Below are positions 1 to 12,200 of a stretch of DNA of 64,000 bases, one piece after another. A program made the position numbers and the translations under genes. The stretch comes from Citrus sinensis (Eukaryota > Streptophyta > Magnoliopsida > Sapindales > Rutaceae), in assembly GCF_022201045.2 (NCBI RefSeq), contig NC_068558.1:30275501-30339500 (forward strand), read 5' to 3'. How positions within the stretch are numbered: position 1 is the stretch's first letter; each line of letters opens with the position of its first letter. The notes under the pieces were generated by a model. The model did no database searches. It was given only the letters and a program-made list of their open reading frames with translations, and was not told the origin of the DNA.

Positions 1-437
1 TTATTCTGATGAAGTGATGAGTGATGATTCTCTTAATGGGACTGCTTTCAGGTTCGGCTCTAAGGGATTCAGAGCTTCAGCCAATTTTTTTTTTTTAAAG
101 GCCTTGCTACACTCAACATCAACTCTATAAAGAATATAACATACCTCAAAATTTATTTTACTTTTTTACATTATACAAGCCATATGTCAATATTAAAAAA
201 ATAATTTGTTAAAAATAAGATCAATAATAATTTAAATATTAACATTAGAATGTTAGCATCTAGAAAGTTAACTAATTGAGATCAATACGATGATCAAATT
301 ATGGCAATAAATTTCATATAAAAGAATTTTTTTTTATAAAGAAGAGAGTAATAAAATTTTTAAATGAGATTATTATTGATTCAATGTTAATTCTAACGTT
401 TATTATAAGATTATGGTTCTAAATTTTAGATTCCATA
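1..437. other. Window-edge sequence, no gene resolved
   Basis: The first ~90 bases are less AT-rich than what follows and can be read for about 30 codons in one frame before running into a T-tract, so they could be the tail of a coding relic cut by the window edge. I do not recognise a protein. From about 90 on the sequence is AT-rich and has no coding character. Confidence 0.3.
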
Positions 438-1150
438 GTAATGTGGCAGGTAGCTGAGGTACATTGATAACTGGATGCACCAATTTTAGAGGAAGTTGAT
501 TGGCATTGGAGTTCTAATCTACGTCGCACACTATGACTAAATAGCTGCACATAAATTATTTAAGCTTTATGACATAATTGGAATTGCCCATGGTGATTAA
601 ATAACTACCTATAGCACTCAATGGTTGGATAATTGACCACGATATTATGTAATTAATGTGGTAGTTATTTAGGTACTTAAATAATTATGGAGTTATTTCA
701 AAGAGAGGCCAAAAGGCAGGCCAAAGGGGTAGCCAAAGAAGGCAGTCAAAGGGGCAAGCCAAAGGGGTTGTTAGAAGATAGCCAAAGGAGCAGCCACGAG
801 GTCTGACAAGGTACAATTTGGAGACAAGGAGGCAGGCAAAGGTGCAACCGCAGGCTAAAGTGGTTGCGGTATGGGAAACACTCGAGAGAACTGGGTGAAT
901 AGTGTTCGGACAGAGGAGGAAATTGTAAGCTGGGTAACTTTTGAGATTCAGTGTATTTTCATTGTAAAATCCTTAGTGATTAATAAACTCGACAAGAGTG
1001 TGTATGTCCTCGTGGATGTAAGCCTAACGAAGCCGTACCACATAGATTTCTTTTGTTATTTTCTCTACTATTTTTTTATTATTTACTGTTATGTGAGACT
1101 TTTCTTAGTGTTTCTTTGTTTGTTCCGTAATTGAATTGATTTTTGTGACA
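438..1150 (+). repeat. LTR-like retrotransposon debris
   Basis: At about 690-860 there is a degenerate array of short purine-rich units (variants of GCCAAAGGGGCA). At about 950-1060 follows a stretch typical of the R-U5 part of plant copia LTRs: a 'ttgtaaaatccttagtgatt' type segment, then a 'tcctcgtggatgtaagcc' segment and a 'gtaccacatagatttc' segment. I found no second LTR copy, primer-binding site or coding domain here, so it may be a solo or broken LTR. Its borders are approximate. An 87-codon open stretch inside it shows no recognisable domain. Confidence 0.45.
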
Positions 1151-1523
1151 GAGAACAGTCAGGCTGCTTAGAGCTATTTTAACTAATTAATTTGGCTTAG
1201 ATCCTACCATTTATAATTTTGATACATTCATTTTTGGAAAGCATTTAATTTGTTTCCTTCAAAAGATTAATAAAAAATAATTAACTGTTAAAATCGTTAA
1301 TTATATCATAAAGTTTTAAAATATGAAATTTCTAAAAATAAATCTTACTTTCAAGGTGAATATTATTAAATATTAAATCTTATTTATGAGATGAAGATTA
1401 TCAAATATAGAATTTGCACAAAAAAAAATCTTAATTTTTGAATAATATGCACCGGAAAAATAATAGGAAATGTCTAATAATTAGAATTTTTTTGTTTCAT
1501 AGTATGCTTTCCTACATACATAA

Positions 1524-4500
1524 TGTAACACCCGGCTCCCCAGGGTCATTGGGAGCTGAGATATACGAAACAATCCATTTGGTCATCCTCAAACCTAAAA
1601 AACAATAGAAATAAAAACCATAATCTGAGCTTGACGTCCGACCCATGACTGAATTTTAGAAATTTTGTTATTATCATCTACATGGAAACTCACTCATTCA
1701 AAGAGCCTAGCACAATAACATATTGAAGCTGCCAACAAAAAAATTTCATTTATAAACTGCATCTGCAAAATGTTAAAGATAAGGGGTGAGCTATCAATTT
1801 GGTAAGTAAATCCATGTATAACATTGTCCTATATCTATCTACTATATAATAACTATTTATTGAAGCATTTAGATATTTAAACAATAAGCATTTAAGTCTT
1901 TCAGACGTTAAAATAATTAAGCAATTTGAAATCATATATCAAGTACAAATTGATATGACATCATTTTGAACACTTATAATAATGGTTACGATATATAAAT
2001 ATATAGACCAACAATTACATAATAATTATTATAAAGAACCATAAAATTAGGAAATAGTAATCATTTTACAATTTATTGCATAAATACGATAAAACTTATA
2101 ATGAGTTAAGTCATAACATAATAACTATTTTCAATAAATAATCACTTAAGAAAATATTTAACAATAATACCTTTTATTCATTCAATTTCTAGTCAAAAGT
2201 CACTTGAACATATAACCATTTATTCAATAAATCTTTTCATTTAAAAAAATGCTCCTGTCACATAGTGTTACTTATACTCCCAATAATCTGATCAGTTAAT
2301 ATCTCACTTGTAATTCCAATGAACCAGCCAATAATTCAATCAAGTACTATACCCTGCAATAATCAACAATAGTTGCACAGAATACGACTAGTTGTTTAGT
2401 TTAGGGATGGCAATTGAGCAGATATGGGTTGGATCTACTCAGCTCCAGATCTAAATCCATAATAAAAATCAAGATCCGTATCTGCTCCAGATCCGTCATG
2501 AATCCATATTTTTCGCTCCATATCTAGATCCAAAAAAGAAATAAATATCTATATCTGCTCCAAATCCGAAAAAAAAAAATTAAAATCCAAATCTGCTTTA
2601 GATCTGTCATGAATTCTAAAATTCAGTAATAAAAAAAGTAATAATTTTTTAGATTGAAAATTGAGGGCTAAAATGTATTGATAACAAATAAATTATATAA
2701 TTTTCTCAAAAATATAATAAATATTGTAGCTTATACTTTTACACCAAAACAACAAATAAGAAAGATAATAAAATATCATTTAGAAGTAATTGCAGGAGTA
2801 AGATCAATATAATATTCTATTGTCTCCTTCATCATTCTAATATCTACGATACACCTACCCCCATTCCTACAACATTAGATAATGACATATAAATTAAATA
2901 TGATTTATATTCAGTCATTTATTATTTTTATTATGACCATATTTGACTAAATATATGAATAACTATATTTCTTAAAAATTATTTGGCCAATATAATAAAA
3001 TAAATTGCCAGGTTATATTACTTGGCTTACAATTTGAATATTGCATGTACATGCTCTGGGGCTGGTTGACCTTTAAATTTACAAAACTAACCTTTAAGTT
3101 TTAGGAGTTTAGATGCATGGTAAATACTACTAATATGATATGAATAAAATTTATTATCATTATAATTCCACAATTGTTAAGAAACTTTTAAAATAAAATA
3201 AAATTAGAAGATGAGTGGATATGGATATGGATTTAGATATTAAGATAGATCCAGATCTGCTCCAGATTCGTCTTAGATCCGCACATCGATATCCAAATCC
3301 GATCCGATTGGATTTGGATCACGTAGATCTTGGATCAGATCCAATCCATTGCCATCCCTAGTTTAGTTATATATGTAACGACAACTACGTATAAAGAGCC
3401 AAAATCTTAAATACATTTCTTCTCTTTTTAGTATCAATCATTTAATAATCTATCAATAAAACGTTCTTGTAAGACATTCAATTGGCAGAGCTTTACAAAT
3501 ATTTTTAAGGAAAACAATTTATGGAAAGACAAGTACTCCAAAGTCATTTTTGAAAATAAATTTTAAAAAACATTCTAAATAAATTTGTAACCAAAATGCA
3601 ACCTATTATCGTAAATTATAATGGTGAAAATTACTTTAAAACCATAAAAGGCTAATCCATATAAACATTATAATCCTTTCCATATATATTCACACATAAT
3701 AAACATTAAGCATAAATTAACCTATCTCGATCGTTAAAAAACTATCAATACCTCAATCACATCATGAGCTTACCACGCCTTATAATCATCAAATTGACAT
3801 TCATATCAAACTCCTAACTTAGTAATGCTTCTCAATGCCTCAACCTTCTTACCTATGAAAATACCAAACCAACTAAATAATTAAAATTCTATTCACCCTA
3901 TACGTGTTGAAATTAATCCAATAATATGACACTCCAAGATTTCTAAGACCTTGCAGAGATTCTATTCATACATGAGGGATTTCATATGGAAATAACTCAG
4001 AATTGAAAGAGTTATAAATTTATTAAAAAATCACTTTATTTTAAGATAAAACAAAACTGTCTTTTCACTGTTTAATACTGCATAACAACAATTTGAAATT
4101 CCATAACTATTTATATACAAATCTAGAAAACATGTCATTTTAAATAATGTCAACAAATATAATAGACATTCAGAGATAAAAATATGAGATTTATTTCACA
4201 ACAAAAAAATACTTCAAACGAATTTCTCATATCAAGAACTTATTCAGAAAATTTCTCAGCTGAGGTCGCCTAACTCAAAAATTCATAACTTTAGTTATGA
4301 AAAATGAAAAATAGTGAAACAAGCTTGGTATAACATTAGAGACACATAATAACGTCCATTAAAAATTTCATGACTGCTTCTAATTCCAAACATAATAAAG
4401 ACTGATCTGTGATGTGATACTTGAATTTTTGGAAAACAGTTTTCAGGATTGCATAGGGCTAATTCTAAAATTTGTAACATTTATTATACAAGCCCAAAAA

Positions 4501-5584
4501 TAAAAAAATTAAATATGCGCATATTAGACATTTAAAGGAATCTTAAAAAAAATTTCACTTGATTTTAAATATGTAAACATGCTGAAATTATATCATATTT
4601 CAGACCCATCAATTTTGGAACATAATTTCAGAAATTCTAGTAGCCCTACTTAATGAATTTTCATAATTATTCTACATCATAATACATTTTAAAATTAAAC
4701 ATGTAACAAATAAACATGTTTATTAATGCGTAATAAAGTTTCAAAAATTTTAAATGAGACTTTAATAGTAAGAAATCATCCAAATTGGAACTACTGCAGA
4801 AAAACATAATTTTCCAGGAACGGTGTACCAAATTGGAAAATTCATAGTAAATTCCTCAATACTTAGAATTAGAATTTTGAATCATATGATAGGTCAATAG
4901 AAAGATAGAGATGTCTATTATTAATAAAACATAAAATTTTCACTCATAAATATTATTAAGGGCATGCGATTCTCTATCTAAATCCACTCATCAATTAACA
5001 ACCTCAATCATCTTTAATCCATTCTTAATTAACAAAAACCGCTATCCATGATATCAAAAAACAGTAAAACACCATCCATGACATCAAGAAGCACTAAAAC
5101 TTGTAAAACATGAGCCAAGAGTGTATGATACTCCCACACACTCAAAAGGACATGATCGATTGCCTCCTCTTCCCCCACAAGTCCTTCTATCCATCCATCT
5201 TTTTCTTTCAGAAACCCTTTTGCTCTTATCCCTCTTTAAGCCTTTGTTTCGTTTCCTTTTATTGCCTTAAATGGTGAGAAACCAAAAGAACGGTGGATTT
5301 GAAATTTGTTGATATATATCAACTATTATTTACCTAACTTTGCTTTTTATCCCCCCTTTTTTTTTATTTACTTAGAGATATAATCACGACTTGGCAGGCG
5401 GAAACCAAATCAAATTATAATCCTGTTATCTCTCTTTAATGCTTCTCTCAAAGGCAAGTATGCACATATCAATATCATATCAAGTCAAATCTGGTCACTC
5501 ATCTTCTTACCGATTCCATTCATTAATCTCTAATTATAATAAAGAGTATATATATAAAGGCCCAATTAAATTTGGCACGTTACA
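1524..5584 (-). repeat. Possible long solo LTR (gypsy type), interrupted by a hAT element
   Basis: The stretch opens with TGTAACACCCGGC at 1524 and closes with GCACGTTACA at 5584. Read on the minus strand it therefore starts TGTAACG and ends GGGTGTTACA, a terminal pattern common in plant Ty3-gypsy LTRs. A TATA-rich segment lies near the minus-strand start (around 5545-5560). No coding region, gag or pol motif is visible across 4 kb, apart from the separate element at 2402-3360. The 5-bp flanks do not match, so a target duplication is not confirmed, and this may be two unrelated ends. Confidence 0.3.
2402..3360. mobile_element. Non-autonomous hAT-type transposon (959 bp)
   Basis: The ends are inverted: TAGGGATGGCAAT at 2402 and ATTGCCATCCCTA ending at 3360, with further related sequence rich in 'agatccagatctgctcc' type words inward of both ends. 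It is flanked by a perfect 8-bp direct duplication, GTTTAGTT, at 2394-2401 and 3361-3368. An 8-bp duplication and a TAGGGATGGCAA-type terminus fit the hAT superfamily. It has no transposase, and the interior is AT-rich with no long ORF, so it needs an enzyme in trans. A second, truncated copy lies at 47070-47645. Confidence 0.85.
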
Positions 5585-7345
5585 TGCAATTTAAGAAAAA
5601 AATTCTTTACTAGAAAAACAATTATTAATTTTTAAAAAATTAGGGCTTTCTTAAAGTTTTGGGTTCTAAAAGGACCTCCTAGTCCACGTAGTGCTAAAGC
5701 CATCCCTACTCGCTTTAGTATCGAGAGAACACGCAGGTGTTGGAGGTAGTTATATCAACTTTGATATAATTTTGCATAAAGGTTTCGACAGACCCACGGC
5801 AGTGTTCTGTGTGTTGGTTCTCCGATTAACCTTTGATTATTTCTTAATCTTTTGTTATAACTCATGATCATCGTAATTTTTATTAACGTTAATCATTCAA
5901 AAGTCAAACCCCCTGAAAAAATAGAAGAAAACGAAAAATGTCAAACCCTAAGATTTTAAATTTACTTTTCACTGACATCTTGACAACCAGATAATTTATA
6001 ATATTTTTTTTCTTTAAAATAGAAAGAGGAAAAAAATAAATAAAAAAAAAGAAAGAAAAAGTCGTCCATGTATCGGATATAAAGTGAGAATACGTTTTTG
6101 ACTTTTGAGGTGCCTAAAGGCTAAAGGAGAGCTCAATGTTAAAGAACAGTGGGTCGCTTGTAATTTTCAATAAGGTAATTTCCAAGCTAGTTGGAAAGAG
6201 ATTACAGTACATTTATTGAAGTGGGCGTTGATGTAAACAGGATGGTAGCATGTTTAAGTGAATTCTTGATATTAACTTTTCTATTTATTATTTTAAAAAA
6301 TAAACTCATTAAAGGTGACTTAGGGTCGGTTTGGTAATACTATAATTTTTAAAATAATTATTGTTAGCTATATTTTAAAAATAACTAGCTGTGAAGTTAA
6401 TCAATTAGATGTTAGTTAAATTTATTTTTAAAAATATTGTAAGTTTTAAAAGTAGTCATAAGTATTTGATAAATTTTATTCTCAAAATAATTGTAAAAAT
6501 ATAAATGAATAAATTATACCTAATGTTGAATAAAATTTATTTAAACATTTATAAACACATATATAAAATAATGTTTTATTGTGTACATATAATAATTGAT
6601 AACTAGATTATATATTTTATATTATTAATTTTATTTTTATACTTTGTTATCTCAGTATAATTAGTAGTAATAATAATAATAATATTTTTAAAATAAATGA
6701 TTTTATTTCCTAATTAATAAGGATCATTTTTAGTTTTTATAATATAAATGCGGATATATATGAAATTATATTAATTATAAAAGTAATTCTCAAGATTATA
6801 TTTTTAAAAATGATTCATTTCTTATTATTATTTTTAAATCTACTGTAGGATGGTGTAACTTTGTCAGAATTGATTCATAAAAAATTTAACAAATACTAAA
6901 ATTAGTTTTTAGCTTCTCAAATCACTTTTAAACCTTCTAAATGTAATTACAAATGGGTCCTTTGTTATGACTTAAAAAGATAATAGCTGTGTAATGAAAG
7001 TTATAATAAAAAAAGTTTGCAAGTGTTTGATAAAAGCTTTTTTAAATATTAGTTTTTGTTTTTAAAAAATGGATCAATTAAAAAAAAATATGACAACCCA
7101 ATTGTTGATAATACCAAACACTTTAACAATTGGATTTTAAAAAAAAGTAATAGGGCCTAAATATTAGAGGTAGGTAAAAATTAGTAGATTATTATTGGTG
7201 TTAACAAAGATAATATCGTCCTTCAAAGTTTATGATGTATTACAATTTTATATAAATTTAGTTGTAAACTCATTTTTTTTTGGGTGATGTCAAAGCAATG
7301 TCATCATTTCAGTAACGGTATTTATGAAAATGTAATAAAATGTGA
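5585..7345. other. AT-rich intergenic stretch, possible degenerate MITE
   Basis: No gene is visible. Between about 6328 and 7130 the ends read 'ggtcggtttggtaatac' and 'gataataccaaacac', which are weakly inverted and resemble hAT-like MITE termini, but I could not find a matching target duplication. The interior holds runs of TAA and TTTTTAAA. Confidence 0.35.
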
Positions 7346-7354
7346 GGTTTTATA

Positions 7355-7475
7355 GGGAAATTTACAAAACAAGCCAAAAAAAGAAGGCATTTTTCAACTT
7401 TAACCCTTCAAATTTTTTTCTTTCAACATTAGCCAAATCACCACATTTTGGACGAAATTACCCTCCTCATTCTCA
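7355..7475 (+). repeat. Left terminal inverted repeat of the MULE
   Basis: Pairs with 16320-16439 on the opposite strand. The outermost 11 bases match perfectly, and the similarity continues through an 'attaccctc' word near 7458-7466. MULE TIRs usually contain both transposase-binding sites and the promoters of the element's genes; here the untranslated leader of the ULP1 gene would start just inside it. Confidence 0.9.
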
Positions 7476-7678
7476 CGTTTCCCTCAAGCAAATTCCTTCC
7501 CCTCTCACCAAAATCTCATCACCGGAAGTTCTATAGATTGTCGGCGGCAGCGTACATCGGCAGCGGAGAAAGTTGTTGGCACTTGAAAGAAGCTAAATCA
7601 CGTTGAAAATCTTCGGAGATCTCCAAAATCAAAGAAAAAAATTGAAAACCCTAGGTGAGTTGTTATTGCCATTTTTCT

Positions 7679-7783
7679 TGTTGTTGTTGTTGCTGTTGTT
7701 GTTTGGGATGTTGTTGTTGTTTGGGTTGTTGTTGTTGTTTGGGATGTTGTTGTTGTTTGGGATGTTGTTGTTGTTGTTGGTGG
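7679..7783 (+). repeat. TTG-rich microsatellite / 22-bp minisatellite
   Basis: Runs of TTG triplets are broken by TTTGGGATG or TTTGGGTTG words, giving several units of about 20 bp. The array lies just inside the predicted leader intron. The long open frames it gives on both strands come from its composition. Confidence 0.9.
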
Positions 7784-7847
7784 TGTTTTAATGGCGGTGG
7801 TGGGTGAGATGCATGTGGGAAAGGGAAGAGAAGAGAAAGGGGGGAAG

Positions 7848-9179
7848 CCAACTCGCGCTGCGTCGCACGCGAGATGCGCGCGGCGTGCGCACCTCGCGCG
7901 CGCGAGATGGGCGTGCAGCGCGCATCTCGCGTGCGACAGGCGCATCTCGCGCGCGCGAGGTGCGAACGCCGCGCGCGAGATGCGCATGTCGCACGCGAGA
8001 TGCGCGCGGCATGCACACCTCGCGCGCGCGAGATGGGCGTGCCGCGCGCATCTCGCGCGCGACATGCCCATCTCGCGCGCGCGATGTGCGCGTGTCGCGC
8101 CCATCTTGCGTGCGACAGGCGCATCTCGCGCGCGCGAGGTGCGAACGCCGCGCGCGAGATGCGCATGTCGCACGCGAGATGCGCGCGGCATGCACACCTC
8201 GCGCGCGCGAGATGGGCGTGCCGCGCGCATCTCGCGTGCGACATGCCCATCTCGCGCGCGCGAGGTGCGCGTGTCGCGCCCATCTTGCGTGCGACAGGCG
8301 CATGTCGCGCGCGCGAGGTGCGAACGCCGCGCGCGACATGCCCATGTCGCACGCGAGATGGGCGCGACACGCGCACCTCGCGCGCGCGAGATGGGCATGT
8401 CGCACGCGAGATGCGCGCGGCACGCCCATCTCGCGCGCGCGAGGTGCGCCTGCCGCGCGCATCTCGCGTGCGACATGCGCATCTCGCGCGCGGCGTTCGC
8501 ACCTCGCGCGCGCGACATGCGCCTGTCGCACGCAAGATGGGCGCGACACGCGCACCTCGCGCGCATCTCATGTGCGACAGGCGCTGCGTCGCACGCGAGA
8601 TGCGCACGTTGCGCCCATCTCGCGCGCGAGGGCGCGGCCTCGCGCGAGCGAGTTGCGCTAGGCTCGCGCGAGGGAAGCCAAGCGCGCGCGAGCTGCGTGC
8701 AGGCAAGCAGCTCGCGCGCTTGGCTTCCCTCGCGCGAGCCTGTCGCACCAAGAGGCAGCACCTCTTGGTGCGACGGGCACCACCTGTCGCACCAAGAGGT
8801 GCTGCCTCTTGGTGCGACAGGCTCGCGCGAGGGAAGCCAAGCGCGCGAGCTGCTTGCCTGCACGCAACTCGCGCGCGCTTGGCTTCCCTCGCGCGAGCCT
8901 TGCGCAACTCGCTCGCGCGCGGCCGCGCCCTCGCGCGCGAGATGGGCGCAACGTGCGCATCTCGCGTGCGCCAGGCGCTGCGTCGCACGCGAGATGCGCG
9001 CGGCGTGCGCACCTCGCGCGCGAGCGAGTTGCGCGCGGCTCGCGCGAGGGAAGCCAAGCGCGCGCGAGTTGCGTGCAGGCAAGCAGCTCGCGCGCTTGGC
9101 TTCCCTCGCGCGAGCCTGTCGCACCAAGAGGCAGCACCTCTTGGTGCGACAGGTGGTGCCCGTCGCACCAAGAGGCAGT
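7848..9179. repeat. CpG-rich palindromic satellite array (179-bp period)
   Basis: About 1.33 kb is built almost entirely from short, imperfectly palindromic words such as CTCGCGCGCGCGAG, GCGCATCTCGCG and CATGTCGCACGCGAG. A higher-order period of 179 bp is clear: the word GCGAACGCC recurs at 7962, 8141 and 8320. The base composition is wholly unlike the flanks, with GC and CpG extreme in an AT-rich genome and alternating CGCGCGCG tracts throughout. The right part (8590-9179) changes to longer inverted units built around GGCTTCCCTCGCGCGAGCC and GTCGCACCAAGAGG. Stop codons are rare in this composition, so all six frames are spuriously open for hundreds of codons; I do not call any of them as genes. 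Confidence 0.95.
8590..8970. repeat. Long near-perfect inverted repeat (185-bp arms)
   Basis: The sequence is palindromic about position ~8780. GTGCGAC at ~8768-8774 pairs with GTCGCAC at 8786-8792, GGGAAGCCA at 8672-8680 pairs with 8880-8888, and CGCACGCGAG from 8590 pairs with the complement ending at 8970. The arms run 8590-8774 and 8786-8970 around an 11-base centre. Such a structure could extrude as a cruciform or, if transcribed, fold into a long hairpin RNA. A partial further copy of the arm units lies at about 9020-9179. Confidence 0.9.
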
Positions 9180-9257
9180 GCGCAGTGCTGCCTTAATTTT
9201 TTTTTTCTTTTGTTCATAATTTTTTAATGTGTGATACTTTTAACTTGTACCAGATAA

Positions 9258-12200
9258 ATGGGCAAATCAAAATTAGCATTGCATAACCCACCCGGACCGA
9301 TTAAAGAACCGGGAATGATGAAGATACCTTATGTTGATCACTTCCCTGGGCGTATCACGAGTATGTGCAAATTAGATGTCGTTGTTAATGCCATCCGGGA
9401 AAAATTAACAAGGCAACAGTTGAAGCTATTCAAAGACGATATATTTGGGCATTTCCTACAGTGCCGGAGCTATCCGTTCAGTGGCGTGATTGTGCACAAT
9501 ATATTGCTTCGGCAAGTGTCACATGGCGATGGAAATGACAAAGATGAGTTATGGTTTCAAGTTGGCGACCATTTGATACGGCTATCGATTGGAGAGTGGT
9601 GCCTAGTAACGGGACTTTGCTATGGCGAAAAAGTATTCCTGACGAAGCATAAAACAAATCATAGGTTACTTAATAAGTACTTTGGAGGCAGGATTCGCGA
9701 TATAAATCTTGGCCAGTTCGAGGAAATATTTATGAACTTACGCTTCAAGACTATGAATGACACCGATGCGCTAAAAATTGCCATGTTTTACTTTGCTGAT
9801 AGAGTGCTACACGGAAGAAAGGATCATTGTCAAATCAATTTCAATTTACTTAATGAGGTAGATGACATAAATCATTTTCGAAGTATTCCGTGGGGTCGTT
9901 TGTCATGGGAAACAATTTATAAAAGCATTGATAATGTATTGAACGGCAAAGCCAAAAAATTTAAGAAGGCAAGCGCAGAAAATCCATTGCATAGAATTGA
10001 GAAATACAACTTTTACGGCTTTACGTCGGCAGTGCATGTGAGTGAAGAAGTTTTTTTTATAACTTAGTTTTGTTATAATAAATATTTAATGACACGTTTT
10101 TTTTACTTCATATCTTTCCTTGTTGAAGGCATGGATTTTTGAAGCGATCGAAGGACTACCATTAGAGTGGGTAGAGAAAATTAAGAGGAAGGGTGCTCGG
10201 ATCGTGCGATGGAAGCCTGTGGCTTCTTCAAATATTAACTTCGGCGAAGTGTATTCATACCTGAACGAGCGTCTTGTAAGTCATTTATATGTATGTCTGT
10301 ATATAAGTATTACATAATATATGGTTATACTAATTGGAAATTTGGTAATCTTTACGACAGGATGACACCATTTTCCAAACCCTGAAACCGGATGCAAAGG
10401 AGAGAGCCACAAATTATTGGAAGAGTGTCGAGGATTACGTGCCATATTTGCCAAGTTGGGTCCGTAATGTGGGTATCATCTATAGTATCATTGAAAACCG
10501 GGTGCAAAGTCATTTATATGTTTGTTTTTTAGGTATTTATTGTTTTCTGTTTTACTTGGTGCAGCACCAGCCTTCAATCAATGCGCCATCCAGTACAAGG
10601 CCAAACGAGGTGGATCCTGACCCCACGAGCCCAATAGGACTGGAGCAGAGTCCTGTTGAGGATGCCGGTGCTGCCGACGACCATTATGAATCCGCACATG
10701 ATTCAGATGACAGAAATGAGCCAGAGGTAACTTCTGTCGTCCTGAACATTTACAATGCACATATACCTATCCGACATTTTGTCATTACTTTCTTATTTGC
10801 GTAAATTGTAGGCAAGGACTAAGTTCCGCAATGATTATTTCGTTGGACGACTGGATAAAATAGAGTCTTCCATTCACGAGTTGAGGTCGGAACTTCAGAC
10901 TGGACACAGTTCCATTAACGAACTGAGGTCAGAACTTATGGCGGAACGTAGAGAAGCACAACAATATAGAGCAGCGGTCATGGAGTTTATGGCTTCGTTT
11001 GGCGCGGGTGCTTCAAAGGGCGCGTACAGTGATTCTCCGTTTGGCCCCGCACCCTCGGTGAGCAAGTTTCGTATGTTTTCGTTATGTTATTATGATTTCA
11101 AACCCGAACTTATGTTAATATGTTCATCTCCTCGAAACAACAGGCCCCAGATTGCTATGGTCCGAACGTTGATGCTGGCTATGGTACGCATACTGATGCT
11201 GGTAATGACGACGAGCACACCCCTATGTCCTTGTACAGTCTACATGGGGACATATGTGATGACAGTGTACAGATATTCACAGAGGCACCTCCCGGCGTTA
11301 GTAAGTTTGGGCGTCCGTACCGACCGTCGTATATATTTGGCAGTCCTTACTTCATTCCTCCTTTCAAGAGAGTTAGGAATGTCAGGGCTCTACCCGCACT
11401 CAACATTACGGACTATGAAATTGATGAAAGATCGAGTGTGGATATGAATCCGCTTAGGGGACTAGAAGACTCAAGACTATGTGAGGAGTTTGATCAGTGG
11501 TTTGCCGGCAACATTTCCGTGGATCGGCCTGTCCAACAGTCTCGAAATTTCTTTGAAATACTCATGGGCAATGCTTCGATGGGGTGGCTTGGTGACGAGG
11601 TAAGCGTGTTTAATGGTTAGTACATTACAATACACAATAATATTTCTGCTGGCATGGATATTGATATAAATTAACTTGGTATAATCCCTTCACAGCATAT
11701 TCACACGTATTACCGCTTGATCAGCGAGAAGCAACGGCGGTTTCCAAATGCACTACCACAACGCGTCACGCATACAGATACATACTTTTGGGCATGTTTT
11801 TAAATTTTATAATCATTAATTATAATTTCGATGTTTTAAATATCTCGAAATGTTATTAATTTTCTACTCATCGTGTAATAGGTGTTCCTAAAGCAATTAT
11901 GGAACAATGGTAGTTGTGATGTCAATTCATTACAATATGGCAACAACTTGAGCAGCTATATGGATGGGCGGGAAGATCTCATGTCCAAACCGTTTACGGA
12001 TGTCGATATGGTAAGAATTGTCACTCAATCTTATGGTAATTGTGTATAAAATATACTAATTTACCAATTTATTTATGTAGATATTCATCCCTGTGAATTT
12101 GGGCGGCGATCATTGGGTACTAGCTCGAGCGGACCTTCGCGCGAGGAGGATGCGGATTTACGACTCGTTGGTTACCTTTCGCGAGGACAAAACATATTTG

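Larger units (their letters stand above)
7655..9253 (+). other. Predicted 5'-UTR intron of the DUF1985/ULP1 gene
   Basis: A strong donor, CCTAG/GTGAGT, sits at 7651-7660 and an acceptor, TTGTACCAG, ends at 9253, four bases before the ATG at 9258. This would make a 1,599-bp intron in the leader that contains the T/G microsatellite and the entire CpG-rich palindromic array. If spliced, none of the array enters the mature message. It is predicted from splice signals only; the mirror-image arrangement upstream of the transposase gene supports it. Confidence 0.6.

Noticed and set aside
871..1134. 87-codon frame near the left edge
   Set aside because: It overlaps LTR-like sequence, and its second half is Phe/Tyr-rich by AT composition.
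7598..9227. Long open frames (up to 539 codons) on both strands, Arg/Ala/His-rich
   Set aside because: They are open in nearly all frames at once because the CpG-rich palindromic repeat contains almost no stop codons; the proteins are repetitive and match no domain.
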